Under the pieces are notes generated by a model. It was not told the DNA's origin. It did not search any database and saw only the letters and a program-made list of their open reading frames with translations. A program made the translations under genes and the position numbers. From a bacterium (GTDB lineage Bacteria > Planctomycetota > B15-G4 > JADJEK01), in the NCBI GenBank assembly GCA_030428825.1, contig JAUIEL010000037.1:1-19174 (forward strand): a DNA stretch of 19,174 bases, in the 5' to 3' direction. Shown here one piece after another: positions 1 to 7,065 of this stretch (the first letter of the stretch is position 1; the number at the start of each line of letters is the position of its first letter).

Positions 1-983
1 CCCTTATGCCGCCCTCTTACCTGCGCCTCGACCGTCGCCTTGGCCAGTCCGTCGGCGAGGAGGTCGGCCAGGAGCGGCAGCTCGGCCGGGCCGAGGTACT
101 TCTCGATGGTGCGCCGGAACTCCGAGCGGCGCGTCGTGAGCCCCGCCGCCTCGAGGAGCCGCTCGCGCGGGACCTGGCTCTCCCCTTCACGCAGCGACCG
201 GAGGCAGACGCCACGCAGGCCGTCGAACCCGATCCGATCGACGATCGCGAGCGCGACCACGAAGCCGAGGCCGTACAGCCCGACCCCCTCGTCCGACGTC
301 GCGTGCTCGAACACCTGCTCGTCGCCGAGGTCGAGGATGTCCGCCACCGACAGGTCGCTCACCTTGTCGAACGAGAGGCGCATCCGATGGACGACGATCC
401 GCCGCGCCGGCTCGGGGAGCTTCACCTCGACGACGACGTCGAACCCCCCGAAGAACGCCGACGCCTCGATCAGCCGCTTCGCCTGGTGCTGGACCCCGCC
501 CGGCTCGACCAGGAGCGACGCGGCGAGGTCGCAGACCCCTTCCTCGAGCACGCCGGGGAGGATCCGCCACGCGTCGTCCAGCAGCACGTGGACCAGTTCG
601 TGCGCGAGATGGAGCTCGAGTTCGGGGTCGTTCCGGCGGAGGTAGACCCGCCCGCGCTCGTACTCGGCCATTCCGGCGATGTGATCCGGGTACGGGGAAC
701 CCCGGACCAGCTCGATCCGATCCTGGATCCAGACCTCGACCTTCCGATGGAGGAGGCCCGGGAGGATCCCCTGGAGGCCCGGGACGAGCCGATCCTTCAG
801 GCGGCTGACCTCGCGGGCGTGGGACGGTGTGTCCGCGCGCACGATGCCGAGCGGGGACTCGACGACCGCGGAGGGGGGCGCCGTGCGGCACGCCGAGACC
901 GTCAGGAGCAGCAGGAGGGCGCCCGCCGACGAAACGCGCCGCGCGGCGCGTCCGATTCCGTCGATCCGATCGCTGATCGTCAT
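1..983 (-). CDS. HExxH metalloprotease-like lipoprotein (partial, C-terminus off the left edge)
   Basis: Open frame from ATG at 983 with no stop before the window edge; 327 codons are visible. The N-terminus is a basic stretch, a Leu-rich hydrophobic core and a lipobox (V-S-A-C, Cys32), so the product should be a lipoprotein anchored in an envelope membrane. Residues 128-132 read HELVH, the gluzincin zinc-binding signature. An LEEG motif (Glu147/148) follows, where families of the peptidase MA-like type place the third zinc ligand, in the 'lEEGvcdl' context. Thus an extracytoplasmic zinc peptidase fold is likely; the substrate is unknown. The gene diverges from the CLC gene with 86 bp between them. 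An SD-like GGAGGG lies about 9 nt before the ATG, inside a small hairpin. The family match is motif-based and the end of the protein is not seen. Confidence 0.75.
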   Translation of the reverse strand, partial: MTISDRIDGIGRAARRVSSAGALLLLLTVSACRTAPPSAVVESPLGIVRADTPSHAREVSRLKDRLVPGLQGILPGLLHRKVEVWIQDRIELVRGSPYPDHIAGMAEYERGRVYLRRNDPELELHLAHELVHVLLDDAWRILPGVLEEGVCDLAASLLVEPGGVQHQAKRLIEASAFFGGFDVVVEVKLPEPARRIVVHRMRLSFDKVSDLSVADILDLGDEQVFEHATSDEGVGLYGLGFVVALAIVDRIGFDGLRGVCLRSLREGESQVPRERLLEAAGLTTRRSEFRRTIEKYLGPAELPLLADLLADGLAKATVEAQVRGRHK

Positions 984-986
984 GAA

Positions 987-1010
987 GTTCGACCCTCCGG
1001 GGTCTCGAAC
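987..1010 (-). promoter_or_regulatory. Leader hairpin overlapping the Shine-Dalgarno of the metalloprotease-like gene
   Basis: The DNA reads GTTCGA - 12 nt - TCGAAC, a perfect 6-bp inverted repeat. Three further C:G pairs extend it across a 2-nt bulge and leave a CGGA loop. On the minus-strand transcript this hairpin ends 3 nt before the AUG at 983, and the candidate SD GGAGGG sits in its loop and 3' arm. It could mask the ribosome binding site, or be a palindromic operator at the DNA level. No regulator is known. Confidence 0.35.
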
Positions 1011-1069
1011 GATAGTCTCGCACTTTCGCTCGCGCCAGCGGGCCCGGCTCCTCCGTCCATCGACATCCC

Positions 1070-3079
1070 ATGCCTCCGATCTTGCAACGCCTCCGATCGC
1101 ACGAGCGCACCTTCATGCTGCTCGCGGCGCTCGCGGTGGGGATCCTCGGCGGCCTCGGGGCGTGCGGATTCCGCTGGCTGATCCACGCCATCGAGCGGAT
1201 CGGCTGGGGGACCTGGTCGAACGACGTGGCGAACATCACGTCCCAGCCGGTCTGGCTCCTCTTCCTCGTCCCGGCGGTCGGCGGGCTGATCGTCGGCCCG
1301 CTGGTCCACTTCTTCGCCCGCGAGGCGAAGGGGCACGGCGTCCCGGAGGTGATGGAGGCGGTCGCCCTCCGGTCGGGGCAGATCCGACCCCGGCTGGTGA
1401 TCGTGAAGTCGATCGCGTCGGCCCTCTCGATCGGGTGCGGCGGGTCGGTCGGCCGCGAGGGGCCGATCGTCCAGATCGGGTCGGCGCTCGGCTCGACCAT
1501 CGGGCAGCTCCTGAAGGTCTCCGGGGGGCGGCTCCGGACGCTCGTCGGGTGCGGCGCCGCGGCGGGGATCGCGGCGACCTTCAACGCGCCGGTCGCCGGG
1601 GCGATCTTCGCCGTCGAGGTGATCCTCGCCGACTTCGGGGTCGGCAGCTTCTCGCCGATCGTCATCTCGTCGGTCATCGCGACCGTCGTCGCGCGCCACT
1701 TCCTCGGCGACGTGCCCGCGTTCGACGTCCCGTCGTACGGCATGGATTCGCCGGCCGAGCTCCCGGTCTACTTCGCGCTCGGCATCGCGGCCGCGCTGGT
1801 GGCGACCTTCTTCGTGCGCCTCCTCTACAAGCTCGAAGACCTCGCCGACGAGCTGCCGGGCCCCGCGTGGATCTGGACCCCGATCGGCGGGCTCCTGCTC
1901 GGCGCCATCGCGTTGAAGTTCCCGCACGTCCTGGGCGTCGGGTACGACACGATCGAGTCGGCGCTGCACGGCGACGCGCTCCTCGGCCTGCTCGCGGCGC
2001 TCGTGCTGGTGAAGATCCTCGCGACCTGCGTGACGATCGCGTCCGGCTTCTCCGGGGGCGTCTTCGCGCCGTCGCTCTTCATCGGCGCGGCGTGCGGCGG
2101 CACGGTCGGACTGCTGGCGCACCGCCTCTTCCCCGACGTGTGCGTCTCCCCCGGCGCGTACGCGCTGGTCGGCATGGGCGCCGTCGTGGCGGGGACGACC
2201 CGCGCGCCGATCACCGCCATCCTCGTGATCTTCGAGCTGACCGGCGACTACGAGCTGATCCTCCCGCTCATGGCGTCGTGCATCATCTCGACGCTGTTGT
2301 GCGAGAAGCTCGGGCGGGAGTCGATCTACACGCTGAAGCTGATCCGCCGCGGCGTCGACCTGCAGAAGGGACGCGAGCTGAACGTCCTCCGCTCGCTGCA
2401 GGTCCGACGCGAGATGAGCGCCGCGGCCGAGACCGTCCCGCCGAACGCGACGTTCGGCTCGCTGCTGGTCAAGGTGAACGAACGGCCGAGCACCTATTAC
2501 TACGTCGTCGCCGACGACGGGACGCTGGCCGGCGTCGTCTCGCTCGCCGAGCTGACCGAGCACATCCCCGACGCGCCGGTCCTGCAGAACCTCCTCGTGG
2601 CGTCGGAGGTCGCCCGCGCCGACGTCCCCGCCGTTTCGATCGACGCCGACCTCGACGAGGTGACGAAGCTGTTCGACGCGCGCAGCCGCGAGGAGCTGCC
2701 CGTGCTCGACGAGCGGGGGCGGTTCGCCGGCGTGATCGGGCGGCGGCAGATCGTCGAGGCGTACAACCGCGAGCTGCTGAAGCGGGACATGGCCCACGAG
2801 CTCGGGACGTCGCTCCGCGCCGCGCGCTCGGGCGAGGCGATCTCGCTCGGGGGCGAACAGCAGCTCCTCGAGATCGAGGCCCCGGCGCCGCTGATCGACC
2901 GGAGCCTCGGCGAGCTCGACGTCCGCCGGCGCCACGCGGTGCAGATCCTCCTGGTGAAGCGGCCGACCGGCGAGCAGACCGTCGAGATCGCGCCGGACCG
3001 CGACACCGTGCTCCGCCACGGCGACCGCCTGGTCTGCATGGGGAGCGGCGCGGCGCTCGAGCGGCTCAAGAGCCTCTGA
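1070..3079 (+). CDS. CLC-family chloride channel/transporter with CBS pair and RCK_C (TrkA-C) domain
   Basis: 669 aa inner-membrane protein. The CLC core spans about residues 15-430: KGHGVPE (87-93), GREGP (128-132, gating Glu130), NAPVAG (172-177), GGVFAP (329-334) and a late Tyr420 in the position of the chloride-coordinating Tyr. Two CBS motifs follow (about 440-565), then an RCK_C/TrkA-C-like domain (about 585-669), so activity is probably gated by a cytosolic ligand. Two canonical residues differ. The filter Ser of GSGIP is His89. The internal proton-transfer Glu (E203 of the E. coli protein) aligns with Val184, as in animal ClC channels; that favours uncoupled or altered coupling, though this is inference from alignment by eye. 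The ATG start lacks a clear SD. The 3' end overlaps the convergent lipid-kinase gene by 14 bp. Confidence 0.93.
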   Translation: MPPILQRLRSHERTFMLLAALAVGILGGLGACGFRWLIHAIERIGWGTWSNDVANITSQPVWLLFLVPAVGGLIVGPLVHFFAREAKGHGVPEVMEAVALRSGQIRPRLVIVKSIASALSIGCGGSVGREGPIVQIGSALGSTIGQLLKVSGGRLRTLVGCGAAAGIAATFNAPVAGAIFAVEVILADFGVGSFSPIVISSVIATVVARHFLGDVPAFDVPSYGMDSPAELPVYFALGIAAALVATFFVRLLYKLEDLADELPGPAWIWTPIGGLLLGAIALKFPHVLGVGYDTIESALHGDALLGLLAALVLVKILATCVTIASGFSGGVFAPSLFIGAACGGTVGLLAHRLFPDVCVSPGAYALVGMGAVVAGTTRAPITAILVIFELTGDYELILPLMASCIISTLLCEKLGRESIYTLKLIRRGVDLQKGRELNVLRSLQVRREMSAAAETVPPNATFGSLLVKVNERPSTYYYVVADDGTLAGVVSLAELTEHIPDAPVLQNLLVASEVARADVPAVSIDADLDEVTKLFDARSREELPVLDERGRFAGVIGRRQIVEAYNRELLKRDMAHELGTSLRAARSGEAISLGGEQQLLEIEAPAPLIDRSLGELDVRRRHAVQILLVKRPTGEQTVEIAPDRDTVLRHGDRLVCMGSGAALERLKSL

Positions 3080-4001
3080 CGTCGTCGCGGGCCGGCGCCG
3101 GCGCCAGCACGCGGAGCGCCCCCGGCCGGATCGTGAGGTCGAGCGACGTCCGGTCGTCCATCGGGTCGCCGTCCGCCTGCCACGGGAACGGCCGGTCCGA
3201 CTCGATCCGGATCGCGGCCCCGCGCGCGTACCGGACGCGCGCGCTCTCGACGCGGCGACGCCTCGACTGCGCGACGACCCAGCGCGCCGTCCCGACCGGT
3301 CCGCGGAGCCGCGCCGCGCAGACGTCGAGCGCTCCGTCGTCGACGCGCGCCCCCGGCGCGGCCGCCCACCCCTTCGCGTACGTCTCGGTGTTGCAGACGA
3401 GGACCGAGGCCGCGTCGTCCGTGCACGGCTCGCCGTCGACGCTCACCCGGACCGCGCGCGGGAACGGGACCAGCAGCGCCGCCCCGCCGATCGCCCCGTA
3501 CGCGCCGTCCCCCCAGAGGCGATAGAAGGCGCCGCCGAACCGCGTCCGCCGGAACGCGGTGACGCGCCGGGTGACCCAGGCGTCGTAGCCGACCCCGACC
3601 ATCGCCAGGAAGATCCGGTCGTCGACCACGCCGACGTCGACGGGGCGCGGCACGCCGCGCTCGAGGACGGCGAGCGCGCCCTCGGGGTCGAGCGGGATCT
3701 CGAGCTCGCGGGCGACGACGTTCGCGTTCCCCATCGGGACGAAGCCGAGCTCGACCGCGGGCGCGTCGTCCCCGACCAGCGCCTCCGCCGCCTCGCGGAG
3801 CGTCCCGTCGCCGCCGACGACGACGATCCGCTCGACCGGACCGGCGTCCCGCGCGAGGATCGTGGCGTGCCCCGGACCCGTCGTCGGCCGGACCTCCGCG
3901 TCGTAACCGACGGCGGAGAGCGTGTCGGCGGCGAACGCTCCGAAGGCGACCGCGGCGCCGCGTCCGGCGGTCGGGTTGACGATGACGCGGGCGCGGGGCA
4001 T
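3066..4001 (-). CDS. Diacylglycerol/sphingosine kinase-family lipid kinase
   Basis: 311 aa from ATG at 4001, the usual length for bacterial DagK/YegS/BmrU-like kinases. The start reads RVIVNPTAGRG, typical of the family's N-terminal beta strand. GGDGT is at residues 63-67 (nucleotide-binding loop), followed by PMGNANVVAREL (from 89), a variant of the P-x-G-T-x-N-D-x-A-R motif with Asn replacing Thr. The middle holds the D-V-G-V turn and the two-domain beta-rich C-terminus seen in the family. It probably phosphorylates a membrane lipid such as diacylglycerol or undecaprenol-like species; the exact substrate cannot be read from sequence. The gene converges on the CLC gene, and the two coding regions share 14 bp. 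A TAGAAT box lies 11 nt before the start codon. Confidence 0.9.
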   Translation of the reverse strand: MPRARVIVNPTAGRGAAVAFGAFAADTLSAVGYDAEVRPTTGPGHATILARDAGPVERIVVVGGDGTLREAAEALVGDDAPAVELGFVPMGNANVVARELEIPLDPEGALAVLERGVPRPVDVGVVDDRIFLAMVGVGYDAWVTRRVTAFRRTRFGGAFYRLWGDGAYGAIGGAALLVPFPRAVRVSVDGEPCTDDAASVLVCNTETYAKGWAAAPGARVDDGALDVCAARLRGPVGTARWVVAQSRRRRVESARVRYARGAAIRIESDRPFPWQADGDPMDDRTSLDLTIRPGALRVLAPAPARDDVRGS

Positions 4002-4012
4002 GGGCGGGCCGG

Positions 4013-4018
4013 ATTCTA
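4013..4018 (-). promoter_or_regulatory. Candidate -10 box of the lipid kinase gene
   Basis: TAGAAT on the minus strand stands out from very GC-rich DNA and ends 11 nt before the ATG at 4001. That would give a leader of only a few nucleotides. No convincing -35 is visible. Confidence 0.35.
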
Positions 4019-4100
4019 TCGATCGAGGAGCGCGCGGGTGTGAAAGACTGGAAGGATCGGTCGAGCGCGCCGTCCGAACGCCCCGGGAGCACCGAGTCCG

Positions 4101-6041
4101 TTGAGCCACGACCGCGATCCGACCACCGACGCCGAACCCGCGCCGACGCCGTCCTCCCCCCCCGCGCCGCTCTGGCCGGTGACGCTCGGGCTGGCGTTCG
4201 TCTGCGGCGCGCTCCTCGGCGGGATCGCCGTCCTCGTCGCCGTCCGGACGCTCGGCGAGCGCGAGGACCCGGTCGCCGCGGCGGCCGGCGCGACCGACCC
4301 CGCGCGGTCCCCCGAGCTCGACCTCGGCCGCGACCGCCCGCGCGACGACGAGGCGACGGCCGACCGCGAGACGTCCGATTCGGCCGAACGGACCGATCGG
4401 TCCGCGCCGCTCGCCGCTCCGGCGACGGAGGTCGTCGATGCCCCCCCGCCGCCCGACGCGTCGCCGGACGGGCTGCGGAAGCGGTTCGGCGGCGCCGTCG
4501 TCCGGTACGTCGGCGTGGACGCGGAGGGGGACCCCCGTCCCCCCGCGCCCGCGGTCGTCGTCGGCGAGCGGCGCGTCCTGCTCCCGCTCTCGGCGGTGGA
4601 GGGGACGGTCCGGGGGACGATCGACGGCACGCCGTCCGGGGCGTTCGAGGTGGTCGGGATCGTCGCGTTCGAGCGCGCCTTCGACCTCGCGCTGATCGAG
4701 GTCGACGCGACGCTCCCCGAGCCCGAGCTCCCGATCCGCGGGGACGGCGTCGGCGCGCCGACCGCCGCGGTCCTCCTCGGCGTCGCGCGCGACGCCGAGT
4801 GGTCGGCGACGCCGGTCTCGCTCACGCCCGGCGCGGTCGACCGGTTCGGAGGCGGGCCGCGCCTCGCGGTCGCGCCGCCGGCGGCGTTCGGCGGGGTCGC
4901 GATCGACGTCGACGGCGGGGTCGTCGGCCTGGTCCCGGCCGCGGGCGACGACGCGCGTCCGGTCGCCCTCGCCGCCGACTGGCCGGCGAGGAGCGCGGCT
5001 CCGGTCGCGCTCGACCGGTTCCTCCGGAACGCGGGCCCCGGCGCGCCCGCGTCGCGGGTCGCGACGGCGCGGAAGCTGCTCGGCCAGCGACGGTACGACG
5101 AGGCGGCGCGGCTGCTGCTCGAGCTGACGGCGGCCGAGCCGCGGCTGATCGACGAGGTCGGCGACGACCTGAGGCTCGCCGCGCTCGAGGCGGCGCGGGC
5201 CCACCTCACCGCGGGGGCCGGCCCGACGGCGGTCGTGCTGCTGACCGACGTGCTGGCGCGGCGTCCGGACGACGCCGAGGTCTGGGCGGCGCGGGGGCGG
5301 GCGCACGCGGTCGCCGGCGACGTGCCGCCGGCCGTCGACGCGTTCGTCCGGGCGATCGCGCTCGACCCGTCCCGCGGGGAGGCGTGGCGGGACGAGGCGC
5401 GGGGCGCGCTGCTCGACGAGGTGAACCGGCTGCACGGGCGCGGGCTGGTCGACGCCGCGCTGCGGCTCCTGCTCGACCACCGCTCGGACTTCCCCGGGGA
5501 CGGGCGCCTGCGGACGACGGCGGCCGGACTCCTCCTGGAGGACCGCCGGTTCGCGGCGGCGGCGGACCTGTACGACGAGGCGGCGATCCTCGACGCGCGG
5601 GTGGCGGCGGAGGCGCGGGAGGGGGCGCGGCGGGCGCGCGACCTCGCCGGCGGCCCGGGGGCGATCGTGATCGACTTCGTCCCGGGCGCGGCGGACGTGG
5701 TCGTCGACGCGCGGATCGACGACCGGGTGACGACGCGGCTCCGGCTCGACGCGTCGCTCGACCTGTCGGTCGTGTCGCCGGCGGTGGCGCGCGCCGCGAA
5801 GTACTCGCTCGCCGCCGCGCCGCGCGTCCGGTGGGACCTCGACCCGGCGGTGGCGGAGGTCCACGTCGTCGAGCTCCGCTCGATCGTGGTCGGCGGCGTC
5901 GGGACCGATCGGGTCCGGGCCGCGGTGGCGGAGGGGGCCGGCGGCGCAGGGGCGGAAGGGGTCCTCGGCGCGAGCTTCCTCGGGCGCTACCGGCGCGTCG
6001 AGGACCGGACGCTCGGCCGGATCGTCCTCTGGCCGCGCTGA
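4101..6041 (+). CDS. Membrane-anchored pseudo-trypsin / TPR / retropepsin-like protein
   Basis: 646 aa from a TTG start; no ATG lies near the N-terminus, and the only early GTG falls inside the membrane segment. A Pro-rich cytosolic tip precedes one transmembrane helix (about 24-49), then an acidic linker to about 125. Residues about 130-300 follow the HtrA/trypsin-2 pattern but look inactive: the His position is Ser164 (in VLLPLSAV), Asp195 is kept (FDLALIEV), and the Ser of GNSGG is Phe263 (AAFGGVAIDVDG). Residues about 345-520 are alpha-helical TPR-like repeats. Residues about 530-646 resemble retropepsin-like proteases: a strand with Asp550 in LDASLDLSVVS, where families have DTGAS, and GVLGASFLGRY near the end. 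This is probably an envelope scaffold or sensor rather than an enzyme. The domain reading is by eye. Confidence 0.75.
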   Translation: MSHDRDPTTDAEPAPTPSSPPAPLWPVTLGLAFVCGALLGGIAVLVAVRTLGEREDPVAAAAGATDPARSPELDLGRDRPRDDEATADRETSDSAERTDRSAPLAAPATEVVDAPPPPDASPDGLRKRFGGAVVRYVGVDAEGDPRPPAPAVVVGERRVLLPLSAVEGTVRGTIDGTPSGAFEVVGIVAFERAFDLALIEVDATLPEPELPIRGDGVGAPTAAVLLGVARDAEWSATPVSLTPGAVDRFGGGPRLAVAPPAAFGGVAIDVDGGVVGLVPAAGDDARPVALAADWPARSAAPVALDRFLRNAGPGAPASRVATARKLLGQRRYDEAARLLLELTAAEPRLIDEVGDDLRLAALEAARAHLTAGAGPTAVVLLTDVLARRPDDAEVWAARGRAHAVAGDVPPAVDAFVRAIALDPSRGEAWRDEARGALLDEVNRLHGRGLVDAALRLLLDHRSDFPGDGRLRTTAAGLLLEDRRFAAAADLYDEAAILDARVAAEAREGARRARDLAGGPGAIVIDFVPGAADVVVDARIDDRVTTRLRLDASLDLSVVSPAVARAAKYSLAAAPRVRWDLDPAVAEVHVVELRSIVVGGVGTDRVRAAVAEGAGGAGAEGVLGASFLGRYRRVEDRTLGRIVLWPR

Positions 6042-6159
6042 TCGAGGCGCTTTCGCCCGCTCCCGCCGGAGGGCTGAATTCCCCGGCGCGAATCGTGTAA
6101 GACTGCCCCCCGGCACCCCGATCGCGCCCGATCCCCCGCCTCGCAGAGCAAGGAAGACG
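6042..6159. promoter_or_regulatory. Intergenic leader of the NatAB-like operon
   Basis: 118 bp before the ABC ATPase. It contains a TGTAAGACTG stretch ending 55 nt before the start. The leader of the preceding gene has a similar TGAAAGACTG ending 51 nt before its own start (around 4041-4050). This may be a shared promoter element. A strong AAGGAAG Shine-Dalgarno occupies 6150-6156. No convincing terminator for the upstream gene is visible. Confidence 0.3.
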
Positions 6160-7065
6160 ATGACCGACGCACTCGTCCTCGACGGCGTCACGAAACGGTT
6201 CGGCAAGAACGTCGCCGTCGACTCGATGTCGATGAACATCCCCCAGGGGTCGATCTACGGCTTCCTCGGGCCGAACGGCTCCGGGAAGACGACGACGATC
6301 CGGATGGTGATGTCGATCCTCTACCCCGACGAGGGGACGATCCGGATACTCGGCCAGCCGAACGCCGAGTCGGTGAAGGACCGGCTCGGGTACCTGCCGG
6401 AGGAGAAGGGGCTCTACAAGAAGATGAAGACGGCGGAGATCCTCGCGTACTTCGGGACGCTGAAGGGGATGGACCGCCACGAGGCGAAGCGGAAGGCGAG
6501 CGACCTGCTCGACCACTACGGCCTCGGCGACCGGAAGGACGCGAAGTGCGAGTCGATGTCGAAGGGGATGGGCCAGAAGGTCCAGCTCCTCGGCACGATC
6601 ATCCACGACCCCGAGCTCGTCATCCTCGACGAGCCGTTCTCCGGGCTCGACCCCGTGAACATGGAGCTGATGCGCGACGTCATCCTCTCCATGAAGAAGG
6701 GCGGGCGGACGGTGATCTTCTCGACCCACGTCATGGCGCAGGCCGAGCAGATCTGCGACGCGATCCTGCTGGTGAACAAGGGGAGGAAGATCATCGACGG
6801 CCCGATCACCGAGGTGAAGAAGACGGCCGGCGGCGGGATCATGCTCGACTACACCGGCGACGGCGCGGCGCTCCACGGGCTGCCCGGCGTCCAGCGGGTG
6901 AACGACTCGGGGCAGCACGCGGAGCTGATCCTCGAGGACGACGCCGATCCGCAGGAGATCCTGCGGCAGCTCGTCGACAAGGTGACGGTCCGGCGCTTCG
7001 ACATCCGCGAGGCGTCGCTCCACGAGATCTTCGTGCGCGCGGTCGGAGGGAAGGTCGATGAGTAA
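6160..7065 (+). CDS. ABC transporter ATPase, NatA-like exporter subunit
   Basis: 301 aa. An ATPase of the ABC-2 exporter type, expected to drive the membrane subunit encoded immediately downstream. Walker A is GPNGSGKT (37-44), the signature is MSKGMGQK (about 133-140; SKGM variant usual in NatA proteins), Walker B is LVILDEP (153-159) and the switch His is at 190 (STHVM). The last ~90 residues form the extra C-terminal domain (DUF4162-like) common in this subfamily. The ATG is preceded by AAGGAAG. The stop lies inside the next gene (8-nt overlap), so the two are translationally coupled. The substrate could be sodium, a peptide or an antibiotic; the sequence does not decide. Confidence 0.93.
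   Translation: MTDALVLDGVTKRFGKNVAVDSMSMNIPQGSIYGFLGPNGSGKTTTIRMVMSILYPDEGTIRILGQPNAESVKDRLGYLPEEKGLYKKMKTAEILAYFGTLKGMDRHEAKRKASDLLDHYGLGDRKDAKCESMSKGMGQKVQLLGTIIHDPELVILDEPFSGLDPVNMELMRDVILSMKKGGRTVIFSTHVMAQAEQICDAILLVNKGRKIIDGPITEVKKTAGGGIMLDYTGDGAALHGLPGVQRVNDSGQHAELILEDDADPQEILRQLVDKVTVRRFDIREASLHEIFVRAVGGKVDE

Noticed and set aside
829..3525. Very long open frames opposite or out of phase with real genes (for example 829-3525 plus, 980-3019 minus, 3066-6239 minus beyond the kinase, 5206-7707 minus, 6839-8719 minus, 8798-11137 plus, 12585-14306 plus, 14023-16149 plus).
   Set aside because: They are Arg/Pro/Ala/Asp-rich, have no recognisable motifs, and lie over genes with clear family signatures. 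GC-rich DNA suppresses stops in all frames.
6042..6100. Small GGCG-CTTT-CGCC hairpin after the pseudo-protease gene as a terminator.
   Set aside because: Four-base stem without a T-run; not distinguishable from background.
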